Program-made: the position numbers and the translations under genes | The notes under the pieces: model-generated | Databases searched by the model: none | What the model was told of the DNA's origin: nothing | What the model saw: the letters and a program-made list of their open reading frames with translations, nothing else | Shown: piece after piece, positions 1-10,100 of the stretch | Numbering within the stretch: position 1 is the first letter of the stretch | Layout of the letters: each line of letters begins with the position of its first letter | Assembly (NCBI GenBank): GCA_017960525.1 | Contig: JAGCZA010000020.1 | Span: 1-45,968, forward strand | Length of the DNA: 45,968 nt | Direction of reading: 5' to 3' | Source: Prevotella sp. | GTDB lineage: Bacteria; Bacteroidota; Bacteroidia; Bacteroidales; Bacteroidaceae

Positions 1-98
1 AATCGTCTAAATCAATAAGCCAATGAGCGGATAAACGAACACTATCGCGAGCCGTAGCCCTCTTCTGAGGGTTAGAATCTGAAAGAATCAATTTCTAA
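1..98. other. Left edge without an intact gene
   Basis: All three plus-strand frames are closed by stops within the first 34 bases, and the frame that continues the kinase remnant downstream is closed again at 96-98. On the minus strand a frame is open from position 94 to the window edge and ends in residues such as SVRLSAHWLIDLDD, but I do not recognise it. A small hairpin (AGCCCTC, loop TTCT, GAGGGTT) lies near 56-73. The segment could be the flank of an insertion that cut the following kinase gene. Confidence 0.35.
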
Positions 99-254
99 GG
101 AACGGCTTCCACTCGAATTTATGAATTAATAGAAGTTACCTGTAACGTTCCGCAGAATGTGGTTAAGGAGAAACAGCTTCAGTTGCTTGATGAACATTGG
201 ACGGCTGAGGTATGGGATAATTTCATGGAATGTCTAAACGATAATACACGATAA
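99..254 (+). pseudogene. C-terminal remnant of a HipA-like kinase
   Basis: The frame is open from 99 and ends with TAA at 252-254, one base before the ATG of the DUF3037-like gene. The last residues include VPQNVVKEKQLQLLDEHWTA and WDNFMECLNDN, which resemble the extreme C-terminus of the HipA-like kinases that travel with DUF3037 proteins in Bacteroidetes. Upstream the frame is stopped at 96-98 and at 24-26, so no kinase body is present. Either the gene was cut by an insertion or deletion, or a frameshift lies near 99. The family name is inferred from these few residues and the neighbour, not from a catalytic motif. Confidence 0.4.
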
Positions 255-255
255 T

Positions 256-591
256 ATGAGATACAGCATTATTTACGCAGTCATCCGCCCCGAGATTTCC
301 GAGCGCATCAGCGTGGGCCTGATTATCGTCGATGGTGATAAGGTGGATGTTCGCTATTCACAGCAGAAATTGGACGCTCTGCGAGGCCTCTTTCCGCAGA
401 AGGAATATGAGTTCGTGTCGCAGGTGGTCACTTCAATGCCGACAGACGGCAGCGTCAATAGCGTTGCAGCCATCGACTACCTTACGCGCTATTCCAACAA
501 CCTGATTGCCGTATCACCTCTGCAAACCATCGACATCGAACCAACGGAACAGAGCAAAAACCGCCTGTTCCGAAACTATATTCATGCCTAA
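256..591 (+). CDS. DUF3037-like small protein
   Basis: This 111-aa protein begins MRYSIIYAVIRPEISERISV and has the features I associate with DUF3037 proteins: an N-terminal beta strand with YAVIRP, a GLIIVDGDKV strand pair, and a conserved DYLTRYSNN segment near residues 74-82. DUF3037 genes usually sit directly behind a HipA-like kinase gene, and here the start codon lies one base after the stop of what looks like such a kinase remnant. The biochemical role of DUF3037 is unknown to me. With the kinase broken, this gene may be a leftover partner. A strong hairpin terminator follows at 712-742. Confidence 0.6.
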   Translation: MRYSIIYAVIRPEISERISVGLIIVDGDKVDVRYSQQKLDALRGLFPQKEYEFVSQVVTSMPTDGSVNSVAAIDYLTRYSNNLIAVSPLQTIDIEPTEQSKNRLFRNYIHA

Positions 592-711
592 AGATGGAAC
601 AATAAAGGGTCAGTCGCTAATTCCGGTACACATTGCTTAAATCATGCATCCATTGATGACTTACAACCATTACTAAATGCGACAGATTTCCTTATAGACC
701 ACATCTGAGAT

Positions 712-742
712 AAAAGTCACCCCCTTGCGAGGTGACTTTTTT
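712..742 (+). terminator. Intrinsic terminator after the DUF3037-like gene
   Basis: A perfect 10-bp stem (AAAAGTCACC / GGTGACTTTT) with a 9-nt loop ends in a run of six T. The 592-711 stretch before it holds no gene I can support. Confidence 0.8.
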
Positions 743-849
743 CGTTACACATCCTGCATTTCAGCCTTCATTTACCACTTTTCTGCTAAAATCACATATA
801 ATTTAGCAATTTTTTATATAAAATATATGGTGGATTGAAGATTTTTGTG

Positions 850-857
850 TATTTTTG
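850..857 (+). promoter_or_regulatory. -7 box (TATTTTTG) for the 1084-10195 gene pair
   Basis: TATTTTTG matches the Bacteroidetes TAnnTTTG box. A well-spaced -33 TTTG is not evident; the nearest TTG (835-837) is only 12 bp away, so this is a weaker call than the other promoters in the window. It would start a transcript near 865 with an untranslated leader of about 220 nt. Confidence 0.45.
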
Positions 858-954
858 TCGGCGTGTTCTTATGAATACGTCTTATTGGCTCTTACATCAG
901 CGAACTTGCACCTCGGAGATAAACGGGCCAAACAAATCGAACATTTGAGCGTCG

Positions 955-1037
955 TGCGCAAAATGCGCAGACGTTTCTATGGTTCGATTGGGCAGTGCAA
1001 GGCCTTGCTGATGCGTAGATTCGTTCTGCGCATTTTT
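955..1037 (+). promoter_or_regulatory. Structured 5' leader with competing hairpins
   Basis: TGCGCA-AAA-TGCGCA at 955-969 forms a compact hairpin. The overlapping segment AAAATGCGCAGACG (960-973) can instead pair over a distance with 1022-1036 (CTGCGCATTTT core, one bulged T), enclosing a perfect palindrome GCAAGGCCTTGC (997-1008). The long stem ends in a T-run (1033-1037), as an attenuator would. The two folds cannot coexist. That suggests a cis-regulatory leader or a small RNA, but no known riboswitch class is recognised. Confidence 0.4.
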
Positions 1038-1083
1038 CGTTGTATTAGATTTTAATATCATAATAACTAAAACATTAAACGAC

Positions 1084-4000
1084 ATGAAAAGATTTTATTT
1101 CTTAGCAATCCTCGCTAATTTATTGTTTAGCATTGAAGCATTTGCCCAAGATGTTATTTTACAGGACACAGCAGCTTGGGAAGCAAAGTATTATTTCGCA
1201 AGTAGCGGTGGGGAAGGTCCAGCTGATAATTGGTATGAGGAAACTTACCCCGATTCCACTTGGGGCACCATAACTGGCCCTATTTGGCGCTCTAATTGGG
1301 AATATTACTCCACCTATTGGCTACGCAGACATTTTGTAGTTACCGACATTTCGAAATTTGGTGACGGAGATTTCCGCTATTTTTATGATTGCGATGGCGT
1401 TGCTTACCTGAATGGCCGAAAGATTTCAGAGCTTAGAGGAAGTTATGGCTCTTGGAATACTATTACCCTAACTCCATCTGTTTTAGAGGCCGTTCATGAA
1501 GGTGACAATGTCCTTGCTGTACGTGCTACTGACAATGGTGGTGATTCCTTCATCAACTTTGGACTATATTTATGGGAAGAGCCACGTAAATACAGTGAGC
1601 TTCATATTGCTGTTGATTCCCTCCAGCATAGCCTTGAAGGAGATACTTCTAACGCGCTTCCTCTTACAGTAGTGGAAGCCACCAAATTGTTGGAAAGAGT
1701 ACAAACAGCTATGGCAAGTTGCGAATACGACAACAATGGCGCAGAGGAGATGACACGAATAATCTATTCAATGATTAATAGACTTAACTATCAACCTATA
1801 TACATTTCTGTAAATGTACCAGGAGCTATGGGTGATTCTATTCTCAGTAAAGTGGAGAACTTTTCAGATGTTATAAGTTTGAAACTGTCTGGAACATTGA
1901 ATGATGCAGACATCACTACCATACAGTCGCGGTTAATGAATTTGTGTGAAATTGATATGACTGATGTCAACATGCCGAATCTACCGAATAGATTGTTCTA
2001 TCAACATCAAGTCTTACAGAAAGTATTTCTCCCAAAGGATATTATTACTATTGGTGAATACGCTTTCTACCAGTGTTATGCCATAAATTATATTGAGTTC
2101 CCTGCCACGCTCACTACTATCAATAGATATGCTTTTTCCGAATGTGACAACCTTCAGGAAGTCATTCTGCCAGAGGAATTGAGCACTTTGGGTGTAGGAG
2201 CTTTCTACTCTTGCGATAACAACAAATACGTAAAGTTACCCTCAACTCTGGTTGCATTAGATGCCTATACATTCTATGATAACTTCAGTTTGAGTAAAGT
2301 GGATTTTGGTATAGGTCTTACCCATATATATGCCTATGCATTCTGCAATTGTCGATCCTTAAAAAAACTGAAGTTCCCTTCTACATTATATTATATTGGT
2401 AACGATGCATTTACAAATAATTTTGCATTGTCTGACATTGAATTTAATGAAGGACTCTTTCAGATAGTAGATAACGCTTTCGTTAATTGCGATGCGCTGA
2501 CTGAGGTGACATTGCCAAGTTCCTTAGTACGTGCAGATGCATCTCCGTTTGATTATTGTGACAATCTAAGAAAAGTAACATGTCTCTCTATTGAACCGCC
2601 TTACATGACCGACCAGATTCCATACGGGCTTAGTATGGAAGGACGTGAACTCTATGTTCCCGCACTCTCCATCAACGTCTATAAGCAAACTACGGGATGG
2701 GACAGATTCCCAACTATCAAGCCCATTGACTATCTGCCAGAGAACATAACTGTTCGTGGCAATTTGAAACTCACATTGCCTGACTCTATTCCCAGTAGCT
2801 ACAAACCTAACGTAAGTATAATTTGGGGTGCTGATCCCAATTACAATTACGGTAGCCTTACGGTTAATGGTAAGGGTGTACTGTCTATGTCAAGATTCAC
2901 GATGCTGTGGGATTCATATTGCCAATACGAACAATACAATAGAAATCTGAATTATTGCTCTTTATTGAACAATTCTCATCTGCGTGCCGATAACGTTGAT
3001 ATTAACATTGATATGCGTCATAACAACTGGACTTTCATTTCTTTACCTTTTGATGTGAGTGTTTCGGAGATACAAACCACAACTTCTGGTGCAACGAACT
3101 GGATTATACGTAAATATGACGGACAGAAGAGGGCTTTGGGGGAAACATCGGAAACATGGGTAAAAATGAATACTGATGACATCCTTCATTCGGGTGAAGG
3201 ATATATTATTCAGGGTAGCTGTAACGTTGGCAACGATGGACGAAATTGGAGCAGATATAATATGAATGCCGTCAACAACACAAATAAGAACAATATCTTT
3301 CGCACCACAGATGTCATAGTGACATTGAACGAATATGAAAGCGAGTTCGCCCACAACCGCAGCTGGAATCTGATAGGCAATCCCTATCCCTGCTACTACG
3401 ACACCCGCTTTATGGACTTTGAGGCTCCCATTACTGTATGGAATATGCGTAGCAGCACATACGAAGCATACAGTCCTTCAGATGATTCTTATATCCTCTG
3501 CCCTGGTGAGGCATTTTTCGTCCAGCGTCCTGTTGCAAATGGGAATATAGTATTCAGTAAAGATGGTCGCCAGACTAATCGCGACGTGAGGGCACTTGAA
3601 AGCAATGCAAGAGCGAATATAGTCTCCAGAAACACAGCTACACGCACAATTATCAACCTGAGTATTTCCAATAGCAATAGTACTGACCATACCCGTATCG
3701 TGCTTAATGATCAAGCCACGATGCAATATGAGCTTGACAAGGATGCAAGCAAGTTTATGAGTACCGATGCGTCTGTTCCTCAAATATACACAACCTCCAA
3801 TGGCGTGAACTATGCCATCAACGAGCGGCCTGCAGCAGACGGATTTGCAAATTTGTGTGTTTACATTGGCTCTGACGATTTCTTCACCATCACCCTTGAC
3901 AATGAGGTGGATGGGTGCCAAGTGGTTCTTGAAGATAAGGTGGAAGGAAAGAAAGTAGTGCTGACAAAGGAAGCCGGATATACGTTCTTGGCGAAAGGTG

Positions 4001-4179
4001 GAACATACACCAACCGCTTTGTTCTTCACTTTATTGATGAGACCATGGGTATTAAAGAATTCATCTCAGACATCCAGAACAATGGTGCTATCTTCACAAC
4101 AGAAGGCATCAGGACGATGTCGCAATCGAAGAAGGGCATCTACATACAGAATGGTAAGAAAATCATGTTGAACAAGTAA
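1084..4179 (+). CDS. Secreted BspA-like LRR protein with jelly-roll N-terminus
   Basis: This 1031-aa protein begins with a signal peptide (about residues 1-21, ending AFAQ). Residues 22-165 resemble the galactose-binding jelly-roll domain found at the front of GH2 enzymes (YWLRRHFVV, GDNVLAVRATDNGG) but no catalytic domain follows. Residues about 240-550 are LRR_5 (BspA-type) repeats with the pattern AFxxCxxLxxVxLPxxLxxI, closing with a YVPALSINVYK cap. A beta-rich region with NLIGNPYPCYYD follows. The C-terminal 25 residues (KKGIYIQNGKKIMLNK) look like the short Prevotella T9SS-type tail. It is probably a cell-surface adhesin or binding protein. It is co-directional with the 2000-aa gene 13 bp downstream, suggesting an operon. 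The substrate cannot be told from sequence. Confidence 0.75.
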   Translation: MKRFYFLAILANLLFSIEAFAQDVILQDTAAWEAKYYFASSGGEGPADNWYEETYPDSTWGTITGPIWRSNWEYYSTYWLRRHFVVTDISKFGDGDFRYFYDCDGVAYLNGRKISELRGSYGSWNTITLTPSVLEAVHEGDNVLAVRATDNGGDSFINFGLYLWEEPRKYSELHIAVDSLQHSLEGDTSNALPLTVVEATKLLERVQTAMASCEYDNNGAEEMTRIIYSMINRLNYQPIYISVNVPGAMGDSILSKVENFSDVISLKLSGTLNDADITTIQSRLMNLCEIDMTDVNMPNLPNRLFYQHQVLQKVFLPKDIITIGEYAFYQCYAINYIEFPATLTTINRYAFSECDNLQEVILPEELSTLGVGAFYSCDNNKYVKLPSTLVALDAYTFYDNFSLSKVDFGIGLTHIYAYAFCNCRSLKKLKFPSTLYYIGNDAFTNNFALSDIEFNEGLFQIVDNAFVNCDALTEVTLPSSLVRADASPFDYCDNLRKVTCLSIEPPYMTDQIPYGLSMEGRELYVPALSINVYKQTTGWDRFPTIKPIDYLPENITVRGNLKLTLPDSIPSSYKPNVSIIWGADPNYNYGSLTVNGKGVLSMSRFTMLWDSYCQYEQYNRNLNYCSLLNNSHLRADNVDINIDMRHNNWTFISLPFDVSVSEIQTTTSGATNWIIRKYDGQKRALGETSETWVKMNTDDILHSGEGYIIQGSCNVGNDGRNWSRYNMNAVNNTNKNNIFRTTDVIVTLNEYESEFAHNRSWNLIGNPYPCYYDTRFMDFEAPITVWNMRSSTYEAYSPSDDSYILCPGEAFFVQRPVANGNIVFSKDGRQTNRDVRALESNARANIVSRNTATRTIINLSISNSNSTDHTRIVLNDQATMQYELDKDASKFMSTDASVPQIYTTSNGVNYAINERPAADGFANLCVYIGSDDFFTITLDNEVDGCQVVLEDKVEGKKVVLTKEAGYTFLAKGGTYTNRFVLHFIDETMGIKEFISDIQNNGAIFTTEGIRTMSQSKKGIYIQNGKKIMLNK

Positions 4180-4192
4180 TCAATCAAAGAAT

Positions 4193-7100
4193 ATGAACGT
4201 TTCAATTAAGCGAGAGCAGAGGGGACTTGTTCCCTCTGCCGAGCCTGAGAAAAGTCGGCTGCAAGCCAACAGACTATTAAGCATTATGCTCGTATGTCTG
4301 CTACAGGTATCGCTGGCTGTTGCTTCTGCGTTCAATCTGAGCGTTGAGGTAACGCCTGTCGGTGCTGGTTCGCTCAACACAAGTGGCGGCACATACGAAG
4401 AAGGCAGCAGTATCTATCTGCGAACATACGGCAATACGGGCTATGTGTTCAAAGGATGGTATGAGGGTGAGACACTACTCTCATCGTCGGCGAGCTTCAA
4501 CTACACTATGCCATCAAAAGACATAATGGTGCAAGCAAAATATGAATATGACCCCGCAGTACCTGGCAACCCAGCTATGCCCGACACAACTACCTATTAT
4601 ATGTTTACCGCTCAGGTTTCACCTTTAGGTGCTGGGTCATTGAACACGACGAGTGGCAGATATGCAGCAGGAGCAACGGTCAACCTACGTGCCTATGCAA
4701 ATACTGGCTATCAGTTTGTGGGGTGGCAAAATGAGGCGGGCGAGATGCTTTCGTCATCTGCGTCGTATAACTATACCATGCCACGCCATGCCTCCCAGTT
4801 AACTGCACTTTACCTATACGACCCGACTGAGCCAGCCAATCCTGACTCAATGGCTACTCGTTATACGGTGACAGTAGCCTGTAAGCCCTTGGGAAGTGGC
4901 ACGTTCAACACAACAAGTGCGAAGGCAGAAGAAGGGGGCAACTTGCGCCTGTATGCCTACACTAATACTGGTTTCCGATTCCTGCACTGGGAGAACGAGA
5001 CAGGCGAGACTATCTCTACAGAGCAAAATTTCTATTATGTCATTCCTCATGGCAACTCAAAGGTCTATGGCATCTTTGAATATGACCCTGCCGTACCAAG
5101 CAACCCGAGCAAGAACTACTGGAACAAGGAAATGGGCGAGCTGATCGTAGACGACTTCACCACGGGGCGACTTAATGATGCCGTCTCTGCGACTATCAGC
5201 GGCAGCGACCGCAGCGAGGTGGCCATGATTACCGTGGCTGGCGTGATGAATGACAATGATTTTGGCATAGCCAACGACTATACCAATTGCACATTGCTTG
5301 ACCTAAGCCGTGTGACGGGTGTAACAGCAGTGCCATCCTATGCTTTTGACTACACAAACTTGGAGTCAGTGTATCTTCCCGCCACCATTGAGGCAATAGG
5401 TTATCGGGCTTTCTATGAGTGCAAGCAGTTGTCATCGCTCATTGTATATGCCATGACACCGCCGACGCTTGAAAGCCAAGTCTTCACCAATATTCCTGAA
5501 GGTCTCATTGTGTATGTTCCTGCTTCTGCCATTTCGCAATACCAAGAATCTGACGGGTGGAAAGACTTTACTATTTTGCCTATTCAGGAGGACATTCGCT
5601 GTATTACGGTATCTTTGCCCGAAGGCACCAATTCTTCCAACTATGCTCAGATGTGGTTGGAACTGGCCAACACCAAGAGCGGCCAGCGCATGCATTATGT
5701 TATGACCGACCGCACGCAATACACCTTTGCCAACATCATCCGCAACACGTCGTGGAACGTCACGCTACGCAATGAGCGGGGAGATGTGTTTGGGCAGATT
5801 GACAACGTGGAGGTGAAGGACGAGGATGTCAGCGTCACATTTGCTTCATTATCGAAGCCGCAAAACGTTATGCTTTCAGTTATGACACCTGATGGAAAAG
5901 ACGTAACAGGGGAGACACAAATAACATGGACAGATGCACAAGGCAATTATGTGGCACAAGGGGCATCACTCTCTGGCCTGCCTTTAGGCTATCAGGTGAA
6001 CTACCGCATAATGCTTTCCCAAGAATTGGCTATGGCTTACAATACACCAGTAGTGTCTGATTATACATTGCAGGAGAAAGGCAATATTATCACGTGCCAG
6101 CTACAAGCCATCAAGGAAGTACTGCTTTCTGGTAAGGTGAAAGATGCCTCTACTGGTGTCCCACTAAGCGGAGCAGTTGTTAGTGCATCGCAGACTTTTG
6201 GCGGTAAATACAGTAAGACATTGAATGCCAAGACCGACGGCAATGGCCTGTTCACGATGATGGTTTCAAATGTTCCCACCTCTTTAGCCGTTGCAGCTAC
6301 TGATTACGTCAGCCAGACACTTGATTTCTCCAACAACGAGTTTGACGGATTAACCGAGTTCTCTGTTTCTGATGTGTCGCTGAAGTCCATTACGGGTGCC
6401 ACCATTGCCATTAACTTCACTTATACGCCATGTGAAGGTGAGACTCAGAGTTGGTACAGCGACTACCAGAACGTGAACTATGAGTTGTTTAATGTCACAA
6501 AGAATAAGTCAGTCAGCCAGTACAGCGTACAGTACCCACAGATTGTGCTCTTGGAGGAAGTGGATGATGGTGACGAACTGCGCCTAACAGCCACAAGCCG
6601 TACCAATTCCTTTATGCCTGTGACGGCGACAGCCACCATTGAAGAGCAGAAAGCAACGGCTACATTTGACATCGTGGAGTTAGGTAAGATACATTCGTCG
6701 TTCCAGACCACTGGCAATGCCACCGTTGTAGGCTCACTGTACGATGCTGCTGGCAAGTTGGTGAAGACGTATAACTATTCTGACGCATCGCTGACCATCA
6801 GTGACCTTGCCGACGGCAACTATACGTTATTATCAATGGGCAGTAGCCGATTGTTCAATACAATCTACGACTTGGCACAACTGCCACAGACGGGGCTTGT
6901 CGAAGGTATGGACTATGTGGTAAATCAGGCAGAGGTAAAGAGCGGCCAAGTCTCGGCCATTAACATCAACGAGGTGCCAAAACTTGATGAGAGCAAGCTT
7001 TACTACACTGGCGACAACACGTCGTTTACGGTGAACAAGCCAAGCATCGTGGTGGGTAATTACCTCACATTGACTGGTCGCATCGACTTCAAGCCAGCTT

Positions 7101-10100
7101 ACGCTACGAGTGTCAGCAACGTGCAGATGATAGTTGACTGGCCAGAGTCGTGCGAGTTCGTGGAGAACTCCGTTATGGTGGGCAATTGTATCAGCAGCTA
7201 TACGCTCAACGGCAATCGCATCACCATCCCCATGACCCGCTACACCGACCGTGTGCGCTTCTGCATCATCCCCACCCTCGGCGGTGAGTATGCCCCTAGT
7301 GCCTTCGTCCAGTTCGACCTCAACGGTGAGACGATAACACAGCCCATCGGCTCAGCAAATTATACTGCCAAGGATTTGTCTATTAACGTACCGTCTACAG
7401 TAGCCAAGACATCAGTTTCCATTAGTGGTACATCTATAGGTGCATCTACCATTGATATTTACGACAATGATGTGCTGATAGGGCAGACAACCTCTTTGGC
7501 AAATGGTCTATGGACAGCAGAGGTTGATTTGTATGATCCAGGAGAATATTCAATACACGACATTTATGCAAAAGTGACAACAAAAAGAGGCATGGGATTG
7601 ACTACGGAGGTTGAAGAGCTTATTTACAATCCAAAAAGTGTTGTTGTGTCATCTGTTGAAATGATTAATATAGCTCATGGTCCTTCGTCATTGGACTTGT
7701 TGGAATATAGAACAATCTTTGATTTCATCAGGCCATCTACTAATTCTCAAACTTATTGGTACTGGCCAACTTACCCGGACTTTACATTTGTGGTGAATTT
7801 TACAAATAATGAACCTACCCTGTCTAATGTTTCCTTGGATGTCAAAACCACTTCTAACACAATTATAAATATCCCCGCATATTATGATGACAACAAAAAC
7901 AAGTTCTATGCTACACATCAATTTTCTAGTAATGACCTGCCTGTCAATGTAAGTGTAAATTATGATTATGTGGATTATAGCATTCTTGACTCGGCAGCAG
8001 TTGTCGGTACGTTTTTATATGAAAACAAGAAAACGCGGATAGAGAACATTAAGGAAGAGAACGACACTCTTAGTTATAAGTTAGTATATGCGGATGGCAG
8101 AGTGCCTGAATACTGCTATTTTTATAGAGCATCAAAATTAGAGGCAAGCAATATCTATGACAAGTTATCATGTATTGATGGTGAACCTCTTATCTTGTCT
8201 GATGGACGGTTCTATTATAGTGATACAGAGAGCGCCTTGACCCAGGAAAACATAGATAGTATCACTGTTTTCATAATGCAAAACGCTGGAGGGTACATTT
8301 CTAACAGGAGACAAGAAGTTTCAATAACACATGAGGCAGATGATATGGATGGTAGTATATGGACTCCTTATAAATGGAAGACATGGGATGACATTCCGAA
8401 AAATGTAAGGCCAATATGGGAGATGGCTGCACAAAGGATATCGTGTGGTCCAGAATATGCTATGTCTATAAATGATATATTAAGAAGAATACCTGTAACT
8501 CAGTTTTGCAAAAATGCTGCTATGGGCATAGCGGTTGCAACTTATGTGCAATCCGTGACTCCATCAGGAAATGCTCTTGCTAATATAGAATCAATGCGTC
8601 AATCAGGTGGCTCTTATGTAAATGTTGCCAAAACAGCTGTTGAATTGAAGTCTGCCCAAAAATCATTGATAGACCAAATAGCTTCATTTCCAATTTGTTC
8701 AGGGGCTACAAATGGCAATGGCAATAACAATCAGGACGCTAACTTTCTCATGGATCCTTCTGGCTATGTCTATGAAGGTGTTCCTTCTAACCGTCTCCAA
8801 GGTGTGACGGCAACAGCTTATTTTAAAGAAATGGTTGAAGATATGTATGGCGACCTGCACGAGAAAATTGTGAAATGGGATGCAGAAAAATATGCTCAGG
8901 AGAATCCTCTCTTTACCGATGAGTATGGAATGTATGCGTGGGATGTTCCCAATGGTCTCTGGCAAGTGAAGTTCGAGAAGGAAGGATATGAGACGACCTA
9001 CTCGGAATGGTTACCTGTGCCCCCACCACAGCTTGATATCAATATCGCCATTAAGCAGAACGTACAGCCGGAGGTAAAAAACACCCGCGCCTACGTGGAT
9101 GCTGTGGAAGTGGAATTCGACAAATATATGATGCCCGAACTGCTGACTGCGGAGAATATCATGGTGATGCAGAACGGCACAACCGTTGAGGGTACTGTGG
9201 AACTGTTGAATGAAGAGGTGTCATACGAAGGTGAAGAGGAAACCTTTGCCTCGAAGATACGCTTCAATGCCGTTGAGCCATTCACAGAGCAGGAAATCGT
9301 GCTGATGGTACACAACCGCGTGAAGAGCTATGCCGGCATACGGATGCAGGACGACTACCAACAGACATTTGCCATTGAGCAGGAAATCAAGCAGATTGTC
9401 TGTGACTCTCTTGTGACAATTGGCTATGGCAAGACCTCTTCATTCGTTGTCTCAGTTCTCCCCGCGTCGGCCTCCAAGGGAAAGGTGCTGACCGTCAAGA
9501 CCTCTTCGCCCATGATTCTCAGCGTAGAAACAGGACAGGTGACTATCGGCAATGATGGCACAGCCAAGATAACTGTAAGTGGTGAACTGCCTGGCACAGC
9601 GGCCTTGACATTCTCAGTAGAGGGTACAGACAAGGAAGGCTTGACCATCGTCAGCGTGGAAGTAAACAAGACTGTCGCTACGCCGACGGCCAGCATTGCC
9701 TCCGGCACTATGGTAGAGAAAGGCACAGCTATTACGCTTACATGCGAAACTGAAGGTGCCACTATCTACTACACTCTTGATGGTTCTTGTCCTTGTGAAA
9801 ACACAGAGGCCCGTAAAGTGTATGACGGAACACCTATCATCATCAACGAGAGCGTGACCATTAAGGCAATTGCAATCGCTCCCGATATGTCAGAAAGTGA
9901 TGTTGTAGAATTCACGTATATTGTAACTGAAGCTAAAGGCGTTGAGGAGTTGGCTATTGATAGTCAAGTTCAAATCTATCCTCTCCCGGTGCGCGACAAG
10001 GTGAACATCTCTGCCGGTGGAAAGGTCATCAAGCGTGTAACAGTTTCATCAATGAATGGCATACTTGTTGCATCAAGTAATAATGTTTCGACTACTGTCA

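Noticed and set aside
1-94. Open minus-strand frame ending in SVRLSAHWLIDLDD at the window edge
   Set aside because: Too short, cut by the window edge and not recognised; cannot be called a gene from this window.
592-711. Reading frame continuing after the DUF3037-like stop (about 40 codons)
   Set aside because: No start codon and no recognisable motif; probably chance.
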